A DNA stretch of 64,000 nucleotides, taken from contig BSYQ01000015.1 of NCBI GenBank assembly GCA_030272585.1, positions 1,116,001 through 1,180,000 of the forward strand. The letters run 5' to 3'. Made by a program: the position numbers and the translations under genes. Origin of the DNA: Bryopsis sp. KO-2023. Taxonomy: Eukaryota > Chlorophyta > Ulvophyceae > Bryopsidales > Bryopsidaceae. Under the pieces are notes generated by a model. That model was not told where the DNA came from, searched no databases, and saw only the letters and a program-made list of their open reading frames with translations. This document shows, piece after piece, positions 10,444 through 21,640 of the stretch. The first letter of the stretch is position 1. Each line of letters opens with the position of its first letter.

Positions 10444-13307
10444 TCATTCAGCTGGCTCGGAAGCTACGGAAGCTTCCACAGGTTCGGCAACAGGTTCTGC
10501 TGATTTCACTGATACTTCAATGACCTCGGCCACTTGCACAGGCTCAGCAACTTCTGTCGATTTCACTGGCTCAACGACTTCCGTCACTTTTGCAGGCTCG
10601 GCAGCTTCTGTCGATTGCTTCGCCTCCACAGCCTCGGTGGATTTCTCCGGCTCCACAGATTCCTTCTTCGATTGCTCCGGCTCAACAGCCTCCTTCTTCG
10701 GTTGCTCAGGTTCGACGACGACTTCCGGGGATTTCACTGGCTCAGCAGCTACAGTCGATTCTTTTTTCTCCTCCACAGGATCGGCTGCTTTCACTGGCTC
10801 CGCAGCTTCCTTGGAAACCTCCGGCTCAGCAGCTTCTTTCACTGGGGCCTTCACTGGCTCAGGAGCTTCGGTCGATTCTTTCTTCTCCTCCACAGGTTCA
10901 GCAGGTTTCACCGGCTCAGCCACGGGGGAGGGTTTCTCAGATTCGACCGGTTTCGCCGGCTCAGCAATGATTTCTGCTTCGATCACTTCGACGGCTTTCA
11001 CCGTTTCGGCCAATTCAGCTTCGAAAGCGGCCACCTCTTCCTCCAGGTCTTCTTCCTCCACCGGGGCGATGATCTCTTTCAAGTCGTTGAAGAAATTTCC
11101 GAAAATCTGTTTGAGAAACTCTGGGGGATTCTCGAACAAAATCCCGGTGGTGGTACCTTCGATGAGCTTCAGTTTATCACCTTCGATAAACTGCAATTTT
11201 CCACAACAAAAAAAAAGAAAAATTAAAAAATAACCACACACTTCTTCTTTGTGTCGTTTTTCTGTCTATTTCCTTTCTTCTATCGTTTTCATGCAAGCCA
11301 GTGCAATTCCCCACCCCAAAAAAAATAAAAAAAATAATAAATGCGAAAAAAAAATACAAAAAAAAATCTTTTGAAAACCCCATTGTGATACCAGCGATTT
11401 ATTTTTCTGCTTGTATTTTTATTTTTTGCTGAACATATTTGTGGTGAGAATTTTACCCGAAGGCCGCCACAATCGCCAACACCCATCTCAGCCTGACGAA
11501 AGCAATATTTGTTTTCGATAGCTTTTTTGTTCCTGGAAAAAAATAATCAAAAGAAAAAAAATCATGAAAGGAAAAGAAGGAAACCAGACAGACATGCTGG
11601 TCGAAAGGGGGTGTTTTATTCCATGATTTCTCAAAAAAAGCAAATATAAAAATGCAAAACATTGATTGATACGACCCCCAAAAAACACTACCAAAAGAAA
11701 TAAAATAAAAATGCTGTCGTCTGAAACAATTTCGGCCGATTTGATAAAGAACGATTCAGTTACAAGAAATCCACACTGTTTTGTTTTATCCTAATATTTT
11801 CCTATTGGGAAAACCTCAGAAAAAACCATGAAGCATAATTGAAAAAATAACCCAAAAAATTAAATGAAATATATAAACAGACGCCACCTGACAGGACTTA
11901 CGCCGATCTGTTAGCTTCCGATTTAGCTTTCAATTCTTTCAAAATGTCAGAATTCTGAAAAGACTCCTCGGCAGCATCCAATTTCTTTTGATTCCGTTCT
12001 TGACATTAAAAAAAAAACACAATTGTCAGAAGCCCCATTACTTACAACATATTCACACCAGAAAGACAAAAATAAATAAATAAACAAATAAAAAGTATTT
12101 TCCTCCCAACAAGAGAGTAAAAGACTTCCTTGTCTCTGTGTAAAAACAGATACATAATCTCCACAGCAAATCAAACAAAGATTGTCTACAACGAACGAGT
12201 GCTAAAAATAGCATATTCTTTCCACGAAAAAGGAAAACTGATGCAGGAAGTAATTTCTCTTCTACTCCTAATTTCAAAACCCAATATACGTATGGGTGCC
12301 TTCATCCACTGATATAGAACCCATGATATTTCAGCAGACTGAATCGACTTTTTTTACATCAATGCCAGGATGGTGCTTGATCAAACAGCAGGTACGGTGT
12401 TAGGAAAGGACATCGTTTTTTTTTTCGTTTTTTTGTTTTACTTTTTTTTGAAAAAAACACATCGCTCCATTGCACTGTCCGCGTAGATATCATATCGATC
12501 CACACACAAAATCAAAAAAAATAATTAAAAATTGTTCACCACGTTTGACTGTACCTCTCATTTCTTGCAAGCCTTGGAATGGCGAGGTCATAGATACTTC
12601 CTCCGCATGCCCCCCTGTTGAAATTAAATAAATAAATAAACATTATTCAAGAATAGTGACAATCAGAGTTTTACCAAACAATTAATCCGATAGACCCTCC
12701 ACTATTACACGACTTGATACTATCTATGTTATTTTTTTTCCCCTTCTTTTTTTTGGGGGGGGGGGGGTATATTCTCAAGTATTTAATTAGTTAACCAGCT
12801 TGCAATGCTGGACCGTTTTGGTCTATTATCAACAGTTGATCAAATTTCCGATTTAACCACCACCCAATTGGTATTTCAGGAACACATATTCACACAACAG
12901 ATATATTCTGTAGATTTAATTTTCCTTCTTCATTTTTTTTTTCAGTTTTCTGCAACCAAAATTTTCACAACAAATTGTGACGATTTTGCAGTGTAGGTGA
13001 CTGTCCTACTCATTTCGATTTGCGAATTTCGTTCCTTCCTCCCCCCCCCCCTTCTTTCAATTAGCGAGATCATGGATGCATCTCGAGCTTACTTGCCTCC
13101 CACAAAAACTCCGAAAGACAGCGCCACTCCGGCGAACGACCCCAGCACCGCAGACCGCAGCTTCGCGCCGCTTTCCGAATGCGCGACTCGTTTCGCAGAC
13201 CGAGCGTACAATCTCGAGTTAGAGGGCCTTTTGGAGGCGCAAGGTCGTGGGGTGAAAACGACACCGCAGGGAGGCGAGGATCGCGTCGTGGCGGCCAAGC
13301 GTTCCAT
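10444..13307 (-). CDS. Unknown, probably organelle-targeted protein with Glu/Pro/Val-rich repeat tail
   Basis: Family not recognised. Exons read on the minus strand: 13307-13093, 12614-12555, 11998-11902, 11532-11457, 11190-10444. The 13093/12614 and the last two junctions match in phase. The junction 12555/11998 does not, so an exon is missing between them; a coding-like candidate at 12494-12459 reads YDIYADSAMERC. The N-terminus (MERLAATTRSSPP, rich in Arg/Ser/Ala) is transit-peptide-like and is followed by a hydrophobic stretch (LGSFAGVALSFGVFVGG). Conserved-looking core motifs are CGGSIYDLAIPRLARNE and RQAEMGVGDCGGLR. The last exon begins FIEGDKLKLIEGTTTGILFE and then runs into about 190 residues of AEPVK/EKKES-type repeats. 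Together this suggests a plastid (perhaps thylakoid-associated) protein with a charged tail. Gene existence is well supported; function is unknown. Confidence 0.7.
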
Positions 13308-14666
13308 CGCGCGAAAAGAGCTGAGCGGGTTGTGAAAACGGAGAGAGGCCTTCGAGTCGCTGGGGGGACGAACTTGGGGGGTGGGTGTAGACAATCTACT
13401 ATTTTTTGCGTGTGATGAATTGTTTTGATGGATTGCTGCTTTGATGGACAGATTGGCGGATCTCTGGGCCAACCTGTTGTGAAGTAGACTTGCGATTTGC
13501 TTCCGTCCTGTTCTCAGTGCATTCTCAAGCATGGGCAGTCTCTACTGACTTGATTTCGTTCCAGTGTTTCTTGTTTTGGTGGTCAACTGGTTTGGGATTT
13601 TTTCTTTATCTTTTCCTTGGATTTCGGGGAGCTTTTGGGTGGGTGGTTACGTTTGTGTTTTTCCAGCATTATTACGGGGGTGATGGTCTTTTTTTCCCGT
13701 ATTGTTACCACTTTTCGCGAACAGCCAAGTGTTTTACGCCACCAATTGCAAGATTCTAAAAAGACAATCATTCGTCCACATTTGTCGTGGCATATTTTCA
13801 TGCTACGTGGTTTTGTGAGTGGGAAGGATATGTTTCTCTGTTTCGATATCGAAATCGATGCTCGTCTTTGTTATGAACGCCAACGTTGGCGTTAACGAGG
13901 TTGGCTTGCTTGAATGGCTTTCCAACATTCACAGCAGTTGAGAAGTCGGACATTCGACTCTGCAACGAACACCAAGGGCTACATCTCGAGAAAATCAGCT
14001 GAAAGGAGGATGGGAACTGGAAACCATACGTCTAGAAGGCTGGGAAAACGTGATTTTCTTTGTTTGAAGTGTGTAAGTGGTCAAGTAACGGATCAGATTG
14101 GTCGAATTAATGTGGCGTTTCGCGTACTAGACAGAGTGGCAGAGTGGCTCCTCAGGCAACGTGCGTACCAGACAGAAACTGGGGAAGCATATAACGAAAG
14201 TTTATGATGTTTTGGACAACTCATACAACTCATACTCTTCGTGTGAAAACAAAATTTATTCCATGCGCTTTTCTCAAGGTCAATTCTCAGTCTTACACTA
14301 AAATTAGTGGAAACCTTTTTTAAGGTCGCACTCAGTGGATTCCACAATTAAACCAAAAAAACAGACCTGTCTTGGAAAATATAAAAGAAACCCAGTGATT
14401 TGATGGGGGGGGGGGTTACAAGCATACACCCCCCAAGTCAAAGAGGAAAACTTAAAAGAGTCCATTGATTTTGAGAATTTCGCTTGAATAAGTGCTGCCG
14501 ATACACTTCTCCACATTCGAATGTGTGTTACCAAAACATTTGCACCATTTATTTCTTTATTCAATTTTTGCTTTATAAATCTTCATTGGGCTTTTCTGAT
14601 TTTCAAGCCTTCATGTGGATTCTGCGTGCAGAACTCCCACGGGTTTTTTCTTTTGAACTGTTTCTG
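13308..14666. other. Intergenic with dispersed-repeat sequence
   Basis: No gene supported. The interval contains the palindromic repeat at 13870, and GCAGAGTGGCTCCTCAGGCA at about 14139, which recurs inverted at about 32073-32092. A plus-strand frame of 97 codons (13914-14207) overlaps this repeat and has no recognisable domain, so I leave it as possible element sequence. The right side is the 3' region of the CDKAL1-type gene. Confidence 0.45.
13870..13916 (+). repeat. Dispersed repeat with 18-bp palindrome, copy 1
   Basis: 44 of 47 bases match the copy at 29021-29067 in the same orientation. The centre is the perfect palindrome AACGCCAACGTTGGCGTT. Confidence 0.85.
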
Positions 14667-17600
14667 TCACAATTCTTCCTCCGTTTTAAAAAAGGACTCT
14701 CGAAACAACACCGCTAAACCCAACGCAAGCATCCCCATCAACCCCACCAACGCCCCCAAGCTAACCCCCAAATTTGCTTTTCCATTTTCGCCCATCTTTT
14801 GCATTTTGAGCCCCTCAGATCCTAAGCCTCGAGCGTTTGTTTTGTCAGACATGGTGGTGGTTTCTTTCAGCGGCTTTTTTTCGGGGGCGGGTGGTTTTTC
14901 TGGGACGAAAACCCTCTTCACCACCTCCGCTTTTACCGACCATCGGCTTGCTGATGTGATTTTCACATCCACAACGCTGCCCATCAGGTCAGCTTCCGGC
15001 TCCAGCAACACCTGCACAACCAAAGTCAGACATACCCACCGAATTGAAAGTCAAACAATCCTCTTTCATGCGAATTCGAAAAAAAGTCGATCATCATGGC
15101 AAAATCCACCCAACACCATTCCAAAAATCTGCAGAAAAAAACGATCGGTTGGTTGAACATTGGTTGAATTCCATCGGAGCATTCGATGGAAAACGAATCT
15201 TCTGATTGTGGTGGGGGGAAGCTTCCCCCCCCTCAGAATTGTCCCTTTTTTTTCCTTTTTTTGACGCTTTCCCCCCTCCCCCCAAATAAAGCCTGTTTTT
15301 CGTAACTCAAGATTTTTTTTCAGGAGGAATGCTCACTTGAGTGTAATTTTTAGTGTGGCCGACCAGGCTTCTTCGATCCGCTGCGGTGTCTACTACGCAG
15401 ACTCTTACGATTGTGCCCACCATTTCGTCGTAAATTTTATCAAAACCATCCACCAGTGCAGATATCTTTCTGCTTCTTTGTTTGACAACCTTGGAAAAAA
15501 AAAAAAAAGAGAACAAAATTTAATTTAATTTTAAAAAAATCCAAAAGTAAAGCGAGATCTCTTCGAGATGCAGTTCAACTTTTTTTTCAAAATAAATATC
15601 AGGATACCCAAATAATACAAGGAAAAAAAAAAGCTGAACTGGAGTGAAAAAAAACCTACAAAAAACCCAACAGTAGCCGACATTTCTGAAAGCAGAAAAA
15701 AAAAATCTGATGAAAGTAGAACTGTCGTTTTTCATTTTAAATAGCAGTTCGGCTGAGTTTTTTTGCACACTCACTTGTGATGGGACTTTTTTCATTTTCG
15801 CTGCTAGGGTTCCAGGCCTGGAATAGAACTGGCTAATGTGGCAATGCGCGAACTTGTACTTTTCCACTAGCTGCATGGTTTCTTCGAAATCGGCGTCCGT
15901 TTCCCCAGGAAATCCGCAAATGATATCGGTTGCGATATCCATGTTAGGTGTCAGCCTCAGAAGAGTATCGCAAACTTGCTCGAATTCTATATACATGAAA
16001 AAATAAATACTCAAAGAAAAAAAAGGGGAGGGGGGAAATAAGGGAAGGAAAAGGAAAATATATATTTTTTCTCAATTTTTAAAAAATGAAGGGCTCATGG
16101 GGGTTTCAGCATATATATCTGGTGCAATACATAAATACATATATTTCGAGGAAAAAAAACGGAGGCAAGCTGATCCTCCCCCTGATTCCATCCTGATTAG
16201 AAAGCCAACACCATTGTTTTTCATATCAGGGGGTTGACTTTTCAAATTTTTCTTCGGTGCAAAACCACTTTCCACACCATCTAATCCTATTTTTTCCACT
16301 TTGTTTTTTCCAACGGAACATTTAGGGCTCTTTCAGAGAAACTGTGTTTTCAGATAAAAATATAATCACTCCCTCTACGATTAAGTAAACGAAAATCGAT
16401 CAGTGCGGGGCTACCTTCCACAGTATATTCTCTTTTCATTTTGTCCAACACGGCATTGCTGCCAGCTTGAACAGGGACATGCAGATAAGAAAATACACAG
16501 GGATGGCTCAATATATCAGCGATGGCCTCCAAATGCTCCAGAATGAATGGAGGATTAGTCATGCCCACTCTAATCAAGCCATACACACACAGGATTTAAA
16601 AACTTCAGTGATTAAAAAAAAAAGAGGAACAGAGGTCAGCTGCAAAAAACTCCTCTGAACGATGAAATAACAAAATAAATATATAAATAAATGAATAAAC
16701 GGAGCAAGTCCCCAGCACCACACCATGGTCGGTGAAAGAAAGCACAATAATATTTTGCATTTTCCATGAGGGAGTCCATGACTTACAGCAATTTTTTTTT
16801 CTTTTTTCTATTTATTGAATACAGGAACCCAAACATCATCACTTTCTTTTGTGATAATGAGACGGCAGGCTTTTTTCTGGTGAGGCCAATTTCAATAGCT
16901 CATTGCGCGATCACATAAAAAAAAACCCTGAAATTAAAAAAAAAAAATTAATGAAAAATTATTTTTCCCTGTACACACCTCAGCATGGTCCTGCCATCAG
17001 AAGGGAGCACATCCACCAAACTTCTGAGGAGATCGGGTAAACTGGTGTCGATGTCCCGGCCATAAGCACCTGTATCTTCACTGCTCAACCAAATTTCACG
17101 TACCTGCACAAAGGGCAAAAAGACATTGGTATATAAAAAGGAAAATAAAAATTTGTAAGAGAATTTTTTTATGTATATGTACAACCAAATTTTACGTACA
17201 CGAACAAAGGGCGAAGACATTTTTTTTGTGCATGACGTCCAAAAAATCTGTTTAACTTTCTGGTAAGGTGGGGAGGACTTGGTTGAGTATATGCGTGTTT
17301 TTTTAAACACACAAGAAAAAGGAGTGAAAAACAACCAGAAAAAATGTCTCGAATACCACAGCCATAGAATACAAACACATTGCTACGTGAAAAAAAGCCA
17401 GGCATGCACATACAGTTTTTTTTTTTTTTTTTTCAAATCTTGTGAGGATTCGCGAAAATTCCTTTCATTTTTCATTTTTTTTTCTGAGGCTATCGTCAAA
17501 AAAAATGATTAAAATAATAAGAAGAAATGTCTGTCTATCTATCTATCTATCTACATAAATGATAGCTTAAAAATTACGATCATACCTGGGGGTCTTTCAC

Positions 17601-19382
17601 GACTTCCTTTACTCGTGCAACGAGAGCATCTTTGTCATAGCTCCCCAGCTGCCCTCTTGCATGCTTGGTTTTGCAGTATGTGCACCTACAATTGGAGAGC
17701 TTGACTTTACGAACAAGAAAGAGAAAAAAAAATATGGTAAAAATAAAAACCTTTACGAATACAAAGATGTAAAGTAATATAATGCAAAACGTATGAAATT
17801 ATAATAAAAATGAACAGGGTCATACAACTCGTATTTGCTCTGTTGGGATTTCAGCCTTGGCAAAATATACTCGAGGGAAAAAAAATAATTCAGAAAAAAA
17901 AAAAAAAAAAAGTTTTTCGGAATACCTTCCTAAACAGCCTGTGGAGAGAGGCACGATTTCCACATGCTTGTTTCTTCGAACTTTAGGGAGGTCCAGCCTT
18001 GGCAGCGTCTTTTTGCCATACAGTCTCACTTTATTACCCTTCAAAGTTTCTTCGACCACTTCCACCACTCGATCGATTTGCGCAACACCTTCAGAAATAT
18101 TTAAAAAAAAACTTATTTCCAAAAAAAAATTGCTTAAAGAAAACAAAAACAAAACTTTTCCCTTGATGATTTGCCCACAGTTGGATATGATTTATAAAAT
18201 AAAAAAAACCCGGCTGAACTTGGCTGAAATTAATTTCTGTCAACTAGCCAGGTATGCTCTGTACGTTTTTTTTTCATTTTCTTTAGAAAAAAAAACAAAT
18301 CTCTGCAGCACACGGGGAGCAAACTGGGAACTCCACCAGGGAAAAAAAAAAAGAACACATGGGAAAAATACATCGAATTTACTGAGCTTACCCACTATGC
18401 TATATTCTTGCAGCTCTTTGTTGTGTCGATCTCCTTGAGGAACGCACCCAGAAACCACCAGTTTCTTGTCCAAATCTTTCCCTTGACTCAGCACCGTCGA
18501 CATGGCTGACTGACTGGGGCCTTTCACCGTGCAAGTGTTGATCAGCCACAAATCTGCTGAATCCTTATCGGCATCTTCCACCAGCCTTTCGTTTCAGAGA
18601 GTTCAGGGAGAAAAAAAACCCCACAAAAAAAGAAAGAAAAATCAGCGACATGGAGCGTGAAATAAAGTTGAGATTTTTTACTGTTATGAAATGCCCGAGT
18701 GTCGTTTTTCTTAATCAATGTGAAAATTTTTGAGCTGGATATGTTTGGACCAATAAGGCTTACCTCGTTGTGCTGCCACTTATGTATAAACAAATAGATA
18801 GACAAATTACTGGTCGATGGACAATATGTATATATCAATATATATTGAAATTACTTGAAGTATATAAATAGATATACAAATTGCTTGTCAATGGACAACT
18901 CAAAACAAAAATAGAGCCCAGAAAAAAAAAAAGATGGTGGGTACCTGAGTATGGCTGAATTACATTCATGCAAGTCCATCCGAGCAAACTGACATTTGTT
19001 TTCTCAAATATACCTTTCTTCACAGCTTTCTTTCTTTTTCAGCGGTTCCTCTGGACAGACATCTGTTTTTTTTTGTGCACTGCCCTGACCTGTATCCATT
19101 TTCTTGAAGCTGGCCAAGCATGTACTCCGAGTCGCTCTGATTATGCGCGCAACCAAACGTCCGAACCCAAATACTCTGCGTCCCAGGCAGAAACGCCCCT
19201 GATCCTGGCGGCGCATCCCGCCCACTGCTCACGCAAGGCTCCACGTTCTCCCCATCGCTCCTCAAACTCGCTTTCCTCCCTTTCTTCACGAAACGCTCGA
19301 CGCCGGTGTGTTTTCGCCGCACCGCGGCGTCGACGTCGACGCCGCCGCTGGCGAAGTCTTCGATGTCGGGCAGCCCTTCCAT
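14667..19382 (-). CDS. CDKAL1: CDKAL1-type tRNA (ms2t6A37) methylthiotransferase, nine exons
   Basis: Radical-SAM enzyme that adds a methylthio group to t6A at position 37 of tRNA-Lys(UUU), giving ms2t6A. Exons: 19382-19090, 18585-18392, 18088-17926, 17685-17586, 17103-16979, 16569-16415, 15986-15775, 15489-15337, 15011-14667. All are GT-AG with consistent phases, giving 579 residues, the same length as the human protein as I recall it. The UPF0004 domain has its three cysteines ([27 protein letters not shown]). The radical-SAM CxxxCxxC is C214, C218, C221 ([16 protein letters not shown]). [28 protein letters not shown] and [14 protein letters not shown] follow, then a TRAM region and a C-terminal membrane anchor ([18 protein letters not shown]), as in animal CDKAL1, which sits in the ER. 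I chose the ATG at 19382 by analogy with human; an ATG at 19457 would add a basic N-terminus. Confidence 0.95.
17530..17553. repeat. TCTA microsatellite
   Basis: About five tandem TCTA units within an intron of the CDKAL1-type gene. Confidence 0.75.
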
Positions 19383-19861
19383 GCTCAGATTCGTCGAAGC
19401 TTTGAACGAAACACTGCGCGCGAAATTGGAGCGGACCAGGTTACAAAGCCGAAACATCAACTCTTTTTGTTGCAGAAACTGGACGGAAGTTTTACATCCC
19501 TCAACCTTCGATTAAGCTGGGTGAACGATTTTTGGTGGTTTTTTTTCCTTCACCTGGAGTGCAGACGTTCCCCCCTGACGACTTTGATGCTGGGTTTCAA
19601 CAGGAAGTAAAATCAACACCCATCAACACCCCTTCTTTCAAACACTTTTTGAGGGAAAACTTGTGGCAGAATCCAGTCTATTTTTAGCCTTGGGATCGTA
19701 TCCCTTGGCCAGCTGGCGAAGTATGATTGGTGGAGACACGTTGCAGACAGCTGCTGGCCAGCTCCACGAACCATATTCAGACTGGAGTCGCGACGGTGTG
19801 GAGTTTTCTCGAACTCGTGTTTTCGAAACCTAGAGAAAAAAAAAACGAAAAAAAAAACGAT
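19383..19861. promoter_or_regulatory. Shared divergent promoter region (CDKAL1-type gene / bZIP gene)
   Basis: The 479 bases between two divergent start codons must hold both promoters. I could not identify a TATA box or other firm core element. The region includes a purine-rich leader (GAGAAAAAAAAAACGAAAAA) immediately before the bZIP start. Confidence 0.5.
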
Positions 19862-21064
19862 ATGAACAACGGGAGCAACGGTTGCGACGACTTCGCATCT
19901 CTAGAAAAGTTCTTAGACGCAGATGTGGACTTTTCGTTCGAGGCTTTCTGCGAAGAGATCGTGCGCTTCGGCGACCCGCCAGAATTCCCAACGGAGATGC
20001 CGTCGCCCAAGGCAGCCGGGTCTGGGACGACGGGGGCGCCAGCTTTCAGCTTTGGGGAGACGAAGTCGGTCTGCGAACCAGTCGCAGAGCCTCGTCAGCG
20101 GGGGGATTCTGGAAAGGGGTTCTCCTCCGCGTCATCAAACCAAACGGACACAGCAACGAGTACTGGCAGTCGGCCGAAGCTGGTGATTCCAGCGTCGGAC
20201 TTCGTGTTTCAGTCGCTGGGCCCGGCGGCCGCTGAACCGCAGCGAGGGTTTCCGTCAGTGCCCAGTTGTGGTGGTGAGACTATCACAACAGGGTTGTCGA
20301 GTCCACGAAAGAATTCCGGTTTCAGCACCACGCTCGAGACGCCATTTCCGTTCTCGATACACCGGCCGGCTCCGGCGACGGGCCCTCCGTGTCCACCTGC
20401 CCCGATAGAGCGGGTGTGGTCTGAACCGCATTCGGAAGCTGGTGAGAAAACCACAGTGAATGTCGCTGTCGGGAAGCGTCGTGTGGAGGACGTGGATTGG
20501 ACGAAGATAGAGGATCCCGAGGAGCGCAAGCGGCAGCGGAGGATGGCCAAGAACCGTCACACCGCTGCGGTTTCGCGGGAAAGGAGGAAGAACCACATGC
20601 GCGACTTGGAAACTCGAGTCGAAAGGCTCGAGCAAGAGAACGCGTCCTTGAAGTATTGGTTGGGCATCGCCCAACGCGAGAACGTCAGTCTGAAAGGAGG
20701 ACCCGTTAGCTTCGTTAGTAGCGCGGGGATGGGGTTGTCGAGCGACCAAGACGTCCAGCCGACGCCCGTGACGAGCGGAGGAACCAGCGAACCTGCCGAG
20801 TTCTTAGCTAAATTGCAACTGGTTCTTTTCCCTCTGATCACGTGCGTGGTTGCGGTGTTGGTCAGCCTGGCGGCTTCTATCTCGATGGAGTTTGACGCTT
20901 TCAAGGGTAGCCCGGGGGTGGGGGGGAAATTCCTCGAAGTCGGGGACGTTAGTAGGATTCCTGTGCCATCCAGCAGGAAGGGGGAAGCTTCGAAATGGGA
21001 GTTGGGGTCGACCATGTGGGCGTTTAGGATACTTAGGGAAGGGGTGGGGGTTGGGGTGGGGTAG
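19862..21064 (+). CDS. Membrane-tethered bZIP transcription factor
   Basis: Single-exon gene, 400 residues. The ATG at 19862 is preferred over upstream in-frame codons because it starts the acidic N-terminal region (DDFASLEKFLDADVDFSF), a typical activation domain. The basic region at residues 222-243 (RKRQRRMAKNRHTAAVSRER) holds the N-x7-R DNA-contact pattern. Leucines follow at 249, 256 and 263. A single hydrophobic segment at about 318-340 (LVLFPLITCVVAVLVSLAAS) follows, with a 60-residue tail. This is the layout of ER-tethered factors such as ATF6 and plant bZIP28/bZIP17, which are released by intramembrane proteolysis under ER stress. I see no clear RxxL site-1-protease motif in the tail. 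Divergent from the CDKAL1-type gene. The bZIP call is firm; the stress role is inference. Confidence 0.9.
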   Translation: MNNGSNGCDDFASLEKFLDADVDFSFEAFCEEIVRFGDPPEFPTEMPSPKAAGSGTTGAPAFSFGETKSVCEPVAEPRQRGDSGKGFSSASSNQTDTATSTGSRPKLVIPASDFVFQSLGPAAAEPQRGFPSVPSCGGETITTGLSSPRKNSGFSTTLETPFPFSIHRPAPATGPPCPPAPIERVWSEPHSEAGEKTTVNVAVGKRRVEDVDWTKIEDPEERKRQRRMAKNRHTAAVSRERRKNHMRDLETRVERLEQENASLKYWLGIAQRENVSLKGGPVSFVSSAGMGLSSDQDVQPTPVTSGGTSEPAEFLAKLQLVLFPLITCVVAVLVSLAASISMEFDAFKGSPGVGGKFLEVGDVSRIPVPSSRKGEASKWELGSTMWAFRILREGVGVGVG

Positions 21065-21640
21065 CAAGTGGGGTTGTACAATGAAAGGGGACGAAAGAAA
21101 AAAAAAGAAAAAGAGAAAAAAAAGGGGGATAGCTTCTGCATGTTGAACAATGGGGATCTGGGTGCCGGAGTTCCATGTGGAATGGGTCATGTAAAACTTG
21201 AAATAACCACCATTAAATATATTACTTGACGGGGAAAAAAGAGTCGTGCTTCGGTCGATTTGTGAGAAAAAACAAAACAAGGAAAACAAGAAAAAAGTGA
21301 CAGTGTGCTTGGAGGAAGTGCTGTTTACTCATCCCGCATCTCCTCAGTTGAACATTATAATACCACCATCAAGTTCCTTCCCAACCCAACAACCATATCG
21401 CTCCATCAATCGCCACCACTACCTCCCCCCTTAACAAGAGTAGCATGAATGACCAGCCTTTGAGGTTGGATCGGTAATCTTTTTGGGTAATCTTTTTGCT
21501 GCCCTCCAGTAGCAATCAAACTATGAGTTGGCACGGAAGTAACATTTCTGCAAGTGCATTTATTGACAGTCATTGTCAAAAATCAACAGCGGTGGTGAAT
21601 TTATGCCAACCTGATACCTCTGCCTTCGTGCCTGGACACC
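21065..21640. other. Intergenic between convergent genes, no gene
   Basis: Two 3' ends face each other here (bZIP on plus, small secreted protein on minus). No supportable open frame. The duplicated GGTAATCTTTTTG near 21473-21497 is the only small-scale structure noticed. Confidence 0.5.

Noticed and set aside
10534-11226. Plus-strand frames rich in Leu, Arg and Ser
   Set aside because: Antisense to the Glu/Pro/Val repeat exon; composition is simply the complement of that repeat.
13073-13335. Plus-strand frame MDASRAYLPPTKTPKDS of 87 codons with good codon use
   Set aside because: The opposite strand has a transit-like first exon with a strong GTAAGC donor that joins in phase to a downstream exon, so the plus frame is taken as its shadow.
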